Shown: one piece after another, positions 57,224 to 64,000 of the stretch
How positions within the stretch are numbered: the stretch's first letter is position 1
How the letters are laid out: each line of letters opens with the position of its first letter
Origin: Planotetraspora silvatica
GTDB taxonomy: Bacteria; Actinomycetota; Actinomycetes; Streptosporangiales; Streptosporangiaceae
Length of the DNA stretch: 64,000 nucleotides
Direction of reading: 5' to 3'
Assembly (NCBI RefSeq): GCF_016863315.1
Contig: NZ_BOOQ01000013.1
Span: 62,001-126,000, forward strand
Translations under genes and position numbers: made by a program
The notes under the pieces: model-generated
Seen by the model: the letters and a program-made list of their open reading frames with translations, nothing else
Told to the model about the DNA's origin: nothing
The model's database searches: none

Positions 57224-58507
57224 GTGCGCACGACCATGGGCTCCGCCCTGCTGACCGACCAGTACGAGCTGACGATGCTCCAGGCCGCCCTGGCCGATGG
57301 TGCGGCACATCGGAGGGCGGTCTTCGAGGTGTTCGCCCGGCGGCTGCCCGGAGGGCGCCGATACGGGGTGGTTTCGGGGATCGGCCGCTTCCTCGACGCG
57401 CTGGAGGACTTCCGGTTCGAGGAATCAGATCTCGGCTACCTCCGGGCCGCGGGCATCGTCGACGAGCCGACTCTGGCGTTTCTCGCCGATTACCGGTTCT
57501 CCGGACATGTGTACGGCTACCGCGAGGGCGAGGCCTACTTCCCCGGCTCACCGATCATGGTGGTGGAGGGCACGTTCGCCGAGGCGGTGCTGCTGGAGAC
57601 CATCGTCCTGTCGATCCTTAACCACGACTGCGCGATCGCGTCCGCCGCGTCGCGGATGGCCCACGCGGCCGGCGACAGGCCGCTGATCGAGATGGGCTCC
57701 CGGCGCACCCACGAGATCGCCGCCGTCGCCGCGGCCAGATCCGCCTATCTGTGCGGCTTCTCCTCGACCTCCAACCTCAGGGCGGGCCGCATGTACGGCG
57801 TGCCGACGGCGGGAACGGCGGCCCACGCGTTCATCCTGCTCCACGACTCGGAGGAGGACGCCTTCCGCGCCCAGCTGCAGTCCCTCGGAATGGACACCAC
57901 CCTGCTGGTGGACACCTACGACGTGGCGAAGGCCGTACGGACCGCCGTGGAGCTCGCGGGACGCGACCTGGGCGCCGTGCGGATCGACTCCGGCGACCTG
58001 GGAGCGGCGGCCCTGGACGTGCGGCGGGCTCTCGACGCGTATGGCGCGGAGGACACCAGGATCATCGTGACCGGCGACCTGGACGAGTTCTCGATCGCCG
58101 GACTCGCCGCGGCCCCCGTCGACGGCTACGGCGTGGGCACCGCCCTGGTCACCGGGTCCGGATGCCCGACGGCCAACCTCGTCTACAAGCTGGTCGCCCG
58201 GGAGGACGCCTCGGGCCGGTTGCAGCCGGTGGCCAAGCGGTCCGTCGGCAAGCCGAGCAAGGGCGGCCGCAAGTGGGCCTACCGGGAGACGTCCGGCGGG
58301 ACGGCCACCGCGGAGATCGTCACGGGCGCGCCGATGGAGTCCGTCGGCAGGCCCCTGCTGGCCGAGCTGGTCACGAAGGGCCGGGTCGTCGGCCGGGAAC
58401 CCCTGGAGGCCGCCCGCGAACGACACCGCGCCACGCTGGCCGAGCTGCCTCCGGCCGCCCACAGCCTCTCGCCCGGCGACCCCGCCGTCCCCACCGTCTT
58501 CAGCTGA
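57224..58507 (+). CDS. pncB: Nicotinate phosphoribosyltransferase
   Basis: A 427-residue PncB of NAD salvage ([66 protein letters not shown]-type [20 protein letters not shown]). It makes nicotinate mononucleotide from nicotinate, PRPP and ATP. The start may be GTG 57224, about 8 bp after a TAGTCT -10-like box and so leaderless, or ATG 57236. Neither has a Shine-Dalgarno sequence. pncA follows by 70 bp, giving a nicotinamide-to-NaMN unit. Confidence 0.94.
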   Translation: MRTTMGSALLTDQYELTMLQAALADGAAHRRAVFEVFARRLPGGRRYGVVSGIGRFLDALEDFRFEESDLGYLRAAGIVDEPTLAFLADYRFSGHVYGYREGEAYFPGSPIMVVEGTFAEAVLLETIVLSILNHDCAIASAASRMAHAAGDRPLIEMGSRRTHEIAAVAAARSAYLCGFSSTSNLRAGRMYGVPTAGTAAHAFILLHDSEEDAFRAQLQSLGMDTTLLVDTYDVAKAVRTAVELAGRDLGAVRIDSGDLGAAALDVRRALDAYGAEDTRIIVTGDLDEFSIAGLAAAPVDGYGVGTALVTGSGCPTANLVYKLVAREDASGRLQPVAKRSVGKPSKGGRKWAYRETSGGTATAEIVTGAPMESVGRPLLAELVTKGRVVGREPLEAARERHRATLAELPPAAHSLSPGDPAVPTVFS

Positions 58508-58577
58508 TCTCAGCTGATCACACCGAGGCCGGCGCGCGCGAGTGACGCCGGTGCCCCCCTCGCCGTGAGGAGACCGA

Positions 58578-59150
58578 ATGAGAACCGCGCTCGTCGTCGT
58601 GGACGTCCAGAACGACTTCTGCGAAGGCGGCAGCCTCGCCGTGAACGGCGGCGCCGAGGTGGCCGCCGCGATCACCCGGCACACGAGGCGGCACGCCTAT
58701 GACCACGTCGTGGCCACCGGTGATCGGCATGTCGACCCGGGAAGCCACTTCTCGGCCGAACCCGACTACGTGGACACCTGGCCCGCCCACTGCGTCGCGG
58801 GCACCGCTGGAGCCGACTTCCATCCCGCCTTCGACACCGCGGCCGTGGAGACGGTCTTCAGCAAGGGCGCGCACGAGGGCGCCTACAGCGGATTCGAAGG
58901 AGTCGACCCGTCGGGCGTCGGCCTCCGCGAGTGGCTCGGCCGGCACGACGTGGAGGCCCTGGACGTCGTCGGCATCGCCACCGACCACTGCGTCAGGGCG
59001 ACCGCGCTCGACGGTGTGCGGAACGGCTTCGCCGTGCGGGTCCTGCTCGACCTCACCGCCGGCGTCGCCAGGGAGACCACCGACCGCGCCCTGAGAGAGC
59101 TCGAGAAGGCTGGGGTCGAGCTCGTCGGCACCCCTGTGGTGCGCCCCTGA
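58578..59150 (+). CDS. pncA: Nicotinamidase PncA
   Basis: A 190-residue isochorismatase-fold amidase. The catalytic Asp is in VVVDVQNDFCEGG, metal ligands in ATGDRHVDPGSHFS, the Lys in VFSKGAHEGAYSGFEG, and the nucleophile Cys in GIATDHCVRATALDG. It converts nicotinamide to nicotinate, the substrate of the adjacent PncB. GAGGAG precedes the ATG by about 7 nt. Confidence 0.95.
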   Translation: MRTALVVVDVQNDFCEGGSLAVNGGAEVAAAITRHTRRHAYDHVVATGDRHVDPGSHFSAEPDYVDTWPAHCVAGTAGADFHPAFDTAAVETVFSKGAHEGAYSGFEGVDPSGVGLREWLGRHDVEALDVVGIATDHCVRATALDGVRNGFAVRVLLDLTAGVARETTDRALRELEKAGVELVGTPVVRP

Positions 59151-59271
59151 CCCCGGCCGTATGCGTCCCACGCCCCGCCGACACTCCGGTCATGGGACGT
59201 TCAATGCCTTCACCACGATGCGTCATGGGTGTATTACGTAGAGCGACATCTCCTCGTGATTGGCAGCCTCG

Positions 59272-59907
59272 ATGTTCGCGTTCGTGCTCGGCCTCTCCTG
59301 GCTCATCCTGACTCCGGTGTGCGTCTGGCTGCTCTTCGGCCGCGGCCACCGCGGGCTCGCCCGCGGGGCGGCGGCCCTGACCCTCGCGGGGTTACAGGCG
59401 GGCACGTTGCTGATGGGGTTCCTCGAGGAGCCTCCCGCGTCCGTGGCGTCGCACCCGCTCGCCCGCCCGGCCGTCTCTCCCTCCCACGCCGGCTCCCCCT
59501 CCCACGCCGCCTCTCGTGACGGCGCCGCCGCCACGCCGCTGGCATCGGTCACCGCCCGCCCCTGCCCCGTCCACGCCCTCACCCCCGGGTCCGTACGGCT
59601 CTCGCGTCGCGGCACCGAGGTGGACGGCATGACGGTCTACTGGGCCGCCACCCCCCATGAATGCGGCACGGCCTCCGTGGCCCTGCGGCCCGCCGGACGG
59701 CGGTTGCGGATCTGGCTGGAGGAAGGCACCGCGGAACACCACGAGGGAGCTCGAGCGCTCCCCGTCACGGTGGCGGGCGGCCAGGCGTCGCTCGACCTCC
59801 GGCTCAGCCCGCCGCTGCGTCCCCGCCCGCACTACGTGGCGATCGACGCCCGCACCGGCCATCGCATCCCGCTCAAGCCGGGGACCCCCGCGTCTTCCGG
59901 GACGTAG
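59272..59907 (+). CDS. Hypothetical membrane protein with external domain
   Basis: About 211 residues. Two N-terminal helices (FAFVLGLSWLILTPVCVWLLFG; AALTLAGLQAGTLLMGFL) are followed by a Ser/Pro/Ala/His-rich linker and a beta-rich domain (SVRLSRRGTEVDGMTVYWAATPHECGTASVAL is within it) with two cysteines. I recognise no family. ATG 59272 is preferred to an in-frame TTG at 59260; neither has a good ribosome-binding site. Coding is supported by codon third positions and by the terminator that follows. Confidence 0.7.
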   Translation: MFAFVLGLSWLILTPVCVWLLFGRGHRGLARGAAALTLAGLQAGTLLMGFLEEPPASVASHPLARPAVSPSHAGSPSHAASRDGAAATPLASVTARPCPVHALTPGSVRLSRRGTEVDGMTVYWAATPHECGTASVALRPAGRRLRIWLEEGTAEHHEGARALPVTVAGGQASLDLRLSPPLRPRPHYVAIDARTGHRIPLKPGTPASSGT

Positions 59908-59961
59908 AAGGGACGTAGAAGGGACGCAGCAGGGACGAGAAAGGACGCGGAAAGAAGCGGC

Positions 59962-59989
59962 GAAGCCGGGCCTCGCGGGGCCCGGCTTC
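59962..59989. terminator. Bidirectional terminator
   Basis: A perfect 11-bp stem, GAAGCCGGGCC/GGCCCGGCTTC, with a 6-nt loop lies between the convergent membrane protein and helicase genes, 3 bp from the helicase stop. Confidence 0.8.
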
Positions 59990-59991
59990 TC

Positions 59992-61746
59992 TCACTTGCG
60001 CTGCATGGCCCACTTGCGGATCATCGCTATCCGCTCGCGTATCTGCTCGGCGGAGGCCTGGGCGATGGCCGGACCTCCACAGGCCCTGCGCAGCTCTGCG
60101 TGGATCACACCGTGCGGCTGCCCGGTGCGGTGGTTCCACGCGCCCACGAGCCCGTTCAGCTCCTTGCGCAGTTCGTGCAGCAGCTCATGCGGGGCGAGCA
60201 CCGGCTCGGACTCCGAGACGGGCTTCACCTTCCGCCTGGCGGCCTGCTGATCGGCCTGGCGCTTGCGCAGCAGTGACGCGACCTGGTCCGGCTCGAGCAG
60301 CCCGGGAAGGCCGAGGAAGTCCTCCTCCTCGGGCGACCCCGGAGCCGCGGCGGTGCCGAACTCGCCGCCGTCGAACAACACCCGGTCAAAGGTGGCCGAG
60401 GCCTCCAGCGTCTGAAAGGGCAGCTCGTCGCCCAGGGCGTCCGGCTGCTTCTTCTCCTGCTGCGCCTGCTCCAGGAGCAGGTCGTCGAGCCCGTCCTCGT
60501 CGCGCTGGCGGCCGAGCACGTGGTCGCGCTCGGCCTCCATCTCGGAGGCGAGGCCCATGAGCAGGGGCACCGACGGCAGGAACACCGAGGCGGTCTCCCC
60601 GCGTTTGCGGGCCCGGACGAAGCGGCCCACCGCCTGCGCGAAGAACAGCGGGGTCGAGATGCTCGTGGCGTAGACGCCGACGGCCAGGCGCGGGATGTCG
60701 ACGCCCTCGGAGACCATCCGGACCGCGACCAGCCAGCGCGCCTCGGAGGTGGCGAAATCCTTGATCTTCTTTGAGGCGCCGGGGTCGTCGGAGAGCACGA
60801 CCTGCGCGCCCTCACCGGTGACGGTCCTGATGTGCCGGGCGTAGGCGCGAGCCGACTCGTGGTCGGTGGCGATGACCAGGCCGCCCGCGTCGGGCATGCC
60901 CCGCCTGACCTCGGTGAGCCGCCGGTCGGCCGCCTGGATGACCTGGCGGATCCAGTCACCCTTGGGATCGAGCGCGGCCCGCCAGGCCTGGGAGAGCTGG
61001 TCCTTGGTGAGGGGGGTGCCGAGCGTGGCCGTGATCTCGTCACCCGCCCGCGTGCGCCACTTCATCTCGCCCGAGTAGGCCAGGAAGATCACGGGCCGGA
61101 CGACGCCGTCCGCGAGAGCGGGGCCGTACCCGTAGGAGTAGTCGGAGGCGCTCCGCAACGTGCCCTCGCCGTCCTCGACGTAGGAGACGAAGGGGATCGG
61201 GCTGTCGTCGGACCGGAACGGCGTGCCCGTCAGGCCCAGTCGCCGCGTCGCGGGCTCGAACGCCTCCCGGACGCCGTCGCCCCACGACTTGGCGTCGCCC
61301 GCGTGGTGGATCTCATCGAAGATGACGAGCGTCTTGCGTGCCTCCGTGCGCGCCCTGTGCAGGGCGGGATGCATCGCGACCTGGGCGTAGGTGATGGCGA
61401 CGCCGAGGTAGTCGCGGGAGGTGGCGCCCTGGCTGTTCTTGAACTCGGGGTCGATGCCGATGCCGACCTTGGCGGCGGCGTCGGCCCACTGGCGCTTCAG
61501 GTGCTCGGTGGGCGTGACGATCGTGATGGCCTTGATGGCCCCACGGGTGAGCAGCTCGCTGGCGATCCGCAGGGCGTAGGTCGTCTTGCCCGCCCCCGGC
61601 GTGGCGACCGTCAGGAAGTCTCTCGGCTCGCGCTGGAGGTAGAGGTCGAAGGCCTCCTGCTGCCAGGCGCGCAACTTCGTGGCGGTGCCCCAGGCGGCGC
61701 GATCAGGGTAGGAAGGGGAGAGATGGGACGCGGCCGAAACGCTCAA
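59992..61746 (-). CDS. DEAH-box superfamily 2 helicase
   Basis: A 584-residue SF2 helicase. It has a Q-like LRAWQQEAFDLYL, Walker A ATPGAGKTTYALR, DEIHHAGDAKSW, motif III LTGTPFRSD, and motif VI QAVGRFVRARKRG. The C-terminal 180 residues hold a charged linker (EQAQQEKKQPD) and a helical domain (HELRKELNGLVGAWNHRTGQPHG) found in actinobacterial members of the XPB/UvsW-like group. The DNA or RNA target is unknown. In related genomes it often lies close to a DUF3039 gene, as here. Confidence 0.9.
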   Translation of the reverse strand: MSVSAASHLSPSYPDRAAWGTATKLRAWQQEAFDLYLQREPRDFLTVATPGAGKTTYALRIASELLTRGAIKAITIVTPTEHLKRQWADAAAKVGIGIDPEFKNSQGATSRDYLGVAITYAQVAMHPALHRARTEARKTLVIFDEIHHAGDAKSWGDGVREAFEPATRRLGLTGTPFRSDDSPIPFVSYVEDGEGTLRSASDYSYGYGPALADGVVRPVIFLAYSGEMKWRTRAGDEITATLGTPLTKDQLSQAWRAALDPKGDWIRQVIQAADRRLTEVRRGMPDAGGLVIATDHESARAYARHIRTVTGEGAQVVLSDDPGASKKIKDFATSEARWLVAVRMVSEGVDIPRLAVGVYATSISTPLFFAQAVGRFVRARKRGETASVFLPSVPLLMGLASEMEAERDHVLGRQRDEDGLDDLLLEQAQQEKKQPDALGDELPFQTLEASATFDRVLFDGGEFGTAAAPGSPEEEDFLGLPGLLEPDQVASLLRKRQADQQAARRKVKPVSESEPVLAPHELLHELRKELNGLVGAWNHRTGQPHGVIHAELRRACGGPAIAQASAEQIRERIAMIRKWAMQRK

Positions 61747-61898
61747 CGACGCCTCCCCGCGCTCGTCAGGACAATGGTGTATCTATCGGTTCGCTCCCTC
61801 ACAGTGACCTCAGGGTAGTCGGACCCACCGACAAGACGTGCCGAGCCGACGAGATTCGAGCCACCGCACGCCTCCTGTGGTATGGGCGTCCGCGCAGA

Positions 61899-62633
61899 TC
61901 AGTGCACGCCCGTCATGACCGTCTCGATGTCCGCACGTGAGCGGGGATCGTCGGGGTGGGCGAGACCCAGCAGCACCGTGCTCTTGCCGTCGGGGCGGGT
62001 GAGCAACGTCACTCTCATGAAGGCCGGCTGGTTCACGACGTCGCGATACTCCGCCCGGACGGCCCGCGTGTGGCCGGGCCGTCCGCCGATCGTGATGTCG
62101 CGGTCGTCCACCACTTCGACCTTGTCGCCGTGGAGCAGCAGCTTGGCGTAGAGGCTGCTCAGATCGAGGACGGCGGGGCCGAGGCCGTCCGGCTCCACGT
62201 GCGCCTCCGGCCTGGCCATGACCGTGGCCAGGTCGCCTCGGGCGGCGACGGAGGTGAAGCCGGTCACCGGCGCGACCACCCCCTCGGTCCACTCCGGCGG
62301 CAGCGAGTAGGACACCCCGGCGAGCGGGTCGGCGACCATGGCCGGAGGCGCGGTCTCGCTGCGATTGAGGATCACGAACACCACCCCGCCGATCACGACG
62401 GCGGCGACGGCCACGGCGGCTCCGGCGACGAGGAGGCGTTGCAGCCACCGCGGCATTCGGCGGGGCGGTTCGACGGGCGTGCCGTACCAGACGGCCGAGG
62501 GCGGGAGGTCGTTGTCAGGCGCGGGCGCGTCGTCGGCGGGCGCGGGCATGAGCGTGGGTGTGAGCGGGGGCATGGGCTTGGGCGTGTCGTCGTCGGCGGG
62601 CGGCCATACGCGGCGCGACCACTGATCGTTCAC
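61899..62633 (-). CDS. Hypothetical single-pass membrane protein
   Basis: About 244 residues. The first 70 are Pro/Asp-rich. A membrane helix (LLVAGAAVAVAAVVIGGVVFVI) anchors an external domain (YSLPPEWTEGVVAPVTGFTS; VEVVDDRDITIGGRPGHTRAVRAEY; FMRVTLLTRPDGKSTVLLGLAHPDD) that resembles the LpqN/PknH-sensor-type beta fold only in general look. GTG 62633 has GGGAGG at 4 nt; the frame is open 11 codons further. The function is unknown. Confidence 0.78.
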   Translation of the reverse strand: MNDQWSRRVWPPADDDTPKPMPPLTPTLMPAPADDAPAPDNDLPPSAVWYGTPVEPPRRMPRWLQRLLVAGAAVAVAAVVIGGVVFVILNRSETAPPAMVADPLAGVSYSLPPEWTEGVVAPVTGFTSVAARGDLATVMARPEAHVEPDGLGPAVLDLSSLYAKLLLHGDKVEVVDDRDITIGGRPGHTRAVRAEYRDVVNQPAFMRVTLLTRPDGKSTVLLGLAHPDDPRSRADIETVMTGVH

Positions 62634-62789
62634 GAAGCCTCCCGGAGCCGGAGGAGCCGGGCGCACGTGGAACCGAGCCGGTGAGCGCCGGATCGATCAC
62701 GAGCGACCCACGACACCATGAGCGCTGCTGTGGCAGTTACTCACAGAGACGGTGCCTCGTCAACGAAAATCCGGGCATTGCTATCGGAT

Positions 62790-63758
62790 CTAGACAGGTG
62801 GGGCGGTTGGCCTGCGATAGAGGTCCCACATCTGCCGCATCCGGACCGCCTGGCCCGCGGTGAAGTTGGTCATGCACCGGTCCTGGGCGTAGTCCATGAA
62901 GTTGTGGACGGGGTCCTGCCCCGGCTCCGTGCAGGTGTCCTTGCTAGGCGGGCAGCCCGTGGTCGGGTACGCCTCGGGCGGGGTGTCGTCGACCGCGTCC
63001 CCCGGCGCGGAGCAGCCGTTCTCGAAGGTGTGCAGCAGGCCGAGCCAGTGGCCGATCTCGTGGACGGCGGTGAAGCCCTTATCGAAGTTGCGCAACGGGC
63101 CTCCCGGCACGCTGCGCCAGTCGATGACCACACCGTCCAGTTGCGGCTCGCCCTGGTACCAGTACGGGTAGGTCGCGTAGCCGAGGACCAGCTCGCCGAG
63201 CTGTGCGATGTAGAGGTTGAGCGTCTCCGGACCGCCCACGCGCAGCTTCGTCTTGATGGCCGCCTCGTTGCCCAGCGGGTCGCGGAACCAGTCCTTGTTC
63301 AGTGTGTGGGTGATGCCGGTGAGCACGAAGCGCACCCCGGTGTCGACGCCGCCGAGCCTGCCGCCGTAGGCCGCGTTCAGCGTGTCGACCTGCCGCTTGA
63401 CGCCCGCGTCCGACAGCCCGAGCACACCGTCCTTGATCACATGCACCCAGAGGGGCACCATGATCTCGCCCGTGGCCGGCGCCCGGCGCATGCCGCCGGA
63501 CTCCTCGAGCCGGCGACGCAGGTCTGCGGACATCCGGGCGATCTCATCCGGCCCCGGTTCGCGCGGCTCGACCGCGTGGGTGAGGCCCTCGGCTCCGGGA
63601 CGAAGGGCCGCGCCTTCGGACGGCTCGCCGACCGGGCACTCCGCCCCGGCCCTCACCTCAGCCGGGTCCGGCCGGCTGTCGGCGCGGGCCGCGGCAGGGG
63701 GACCGCCGCCCAGCGTGAACAGGCATGCCATGAGGACGGCTGTCGCACACCGGGCCAT
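62790..63758 (-). CDS. Secreted M43 family zinc metalloprotease
   Basis: A 322-residue metzincin. A signal peptide is visible (VLMACLFTLGGGPPAAARA). A propeptide-like region follows to about residue 95. The catalytic domain has HEIGHWLGLLHTF (HExxHxxGxxH) and the Met-turn NFMDYAQDRCM, with cysteines in NGCSAPGD, TGCPPSKDTC and DRCM that could form disulfides, as in pappalysin/cytophagalysin-type M43 enzymes. It should act outside the cell. GGGGGAG lies 3 nt before the ATG. Confidence 0.93.
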   Translation of the reverse strand: MARCATAVLMACLFTLGGGPPAAARADSRPDPAEVRAGAECPVGEPSEGAALRPGAEGLTHAVEPREPGPDEIARMSADLRRRLEESGGMRRAPATGEIMVPLWVHVIKDGVLGLSDAGVKRQVDTLNAAYGGRLGGVDTGVRFVLTGITHTLNKDWFRDPLGNEAAIKTKLRVGGPETLNLYIAQLGELVLGYATYPYWYQGEPQLDGVVIDWRSVPGGPLRNFDKGFTAVHEIGHWLGLLHTFENGCSAPGDAVDDTPPEAYPTTGCPPSKDTCTEPGQDPVHNFMDYAQDRCMTNFTAGQAVRMRQMWDLYRRPTAPPV

Positions 63759-63829
63759 TCGCTCCCCCGATCTTGCTGGTCAGGAGCCTGACGTTAGCCG
63801 TCTCGGGGGCGATCATTTCGTTTCGACAC

Positions 63830-64000
63830 TCAGTCGTCGGAAGGTTTGCCCTTGGGCAGTCCTTCGTAGATCTCCTTGCATTCCGGGCAGACCGGATACT
63901 TCTTGGGATCCCGGCTGGGCACCCACACCTTGCCGCAGAGAGCCCGGACAGGAGCACCCGTCACGTAGCTCTCAGTGATCTTGTTCTTGTCGGCGTAGTG
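63830..64000 (-). CDS. DUF3039 protein, 3' part only
   Basis: The visible 56 C-terminal residues run HYADKNKITESYVTGAPVRA, then LCGKVWVPSRDPKKYPVCPECK, ending LPKGKPSDD. The His and the Cys/CPxC pattern suggest a small zinc-binding domain, and the sequence matches actinobacterial DUF3039. The N-terminus is outside the window. Function unknown. Confidence 0.88.
   Translation of the reverse strand, partial: HYADKNKITESYVTGAPVRALCGKVWVPSRDPKKYPVCPECKEIYEGLPKGKPSDD

Overview
The window is high-GC actinobacterial DNA. Two complete conservons (histidine kinase, roadblock protein, DUF742 protein and Ras-like GTPase), an amtB-glnK-glnD operon with a GlnR-like palindrome, an HrdD-like sigma factor behind a SigR-type promoter, and a cysO-cysM-Mec+ cysteine route all fit a filamentous actinomycete. 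The mix looks most like Streptosporangiales/Streptosporangiaceae, but that is an inference from gene content, not from a marker gene.

Layout. 1-3236 (minus) holds ffh and the ribosomal maturation genes rpsP-khpA-rimM-trmD. 3727-12965 (minus) holds two conservons in tandem. 13083-17045 (minus) is the ammonium operon amtB-glnK-glnD. 17335-21041 holds the sigma factor, then hutF-hutI for histidine breakdown. 21381-24411 holds an ABC exporter, a small ORF and a membrane protein. A FadR-type regulator (24467-25195) faces a plus-strand cluster (25341-29564) of glutamine synthetase-like ligase, aldehyde dehydrogenase, SDR and class-I amidohydrolase, which reads as a gamma-glutamylated amine degradation route. 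After a PD-(D/E)XK protein and an ABM monooxygenase, a tandem glycine riboswitch precedes gcvT-gcvH-sdaA. Next come an orphan AmaP/DUF6286 pair, an alanine-racemase-fold PLP enzyme, DUF3618, bcp and an unusual tRNA. 39245-44448 holds a two-component system and a MacB-like ABC transporter. 44507-46545 is a papain-fold toxin with a YrhB-like immunity candidate. 46671-48404 is a membrane molybdopterin oxidoreductase.

From 48451 to 57184 the minus strand carries rdgB, rph, a beta-lactamase-fold phosphodiesterase candidate, murI, cysM, cysO, Mec+, DUF2017 and clpS, with pncB divergent. This is the order known from Mycobacterium tuberculosis Rv1330c-Rv1341, except that a thioesterase and a DUF3352 gene lie between murI and cysM. 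The window ends with pncA, a DEAH helicase, a secreted metzincin and the end of a DUF3039 gene.

The most striking feature is not a gene. An intergenic repeat whose unit begins TGATCATGCAC recurs at a spacing of exactly 53 bp. At 36811-37198 four units in one orientation are followed by four in the other, making a roughly 390-bp inverted structure between two convergent genes. Shorter arrays with the same period occur at 51377-51564 and 54295-54412, and single copies at 41190 and 44497. Two genes (44507-44770 and cysM) take their stop codon from the TGATCA core, and the arrays or single copies bracket two gene blocks. I recognise no named family for it.
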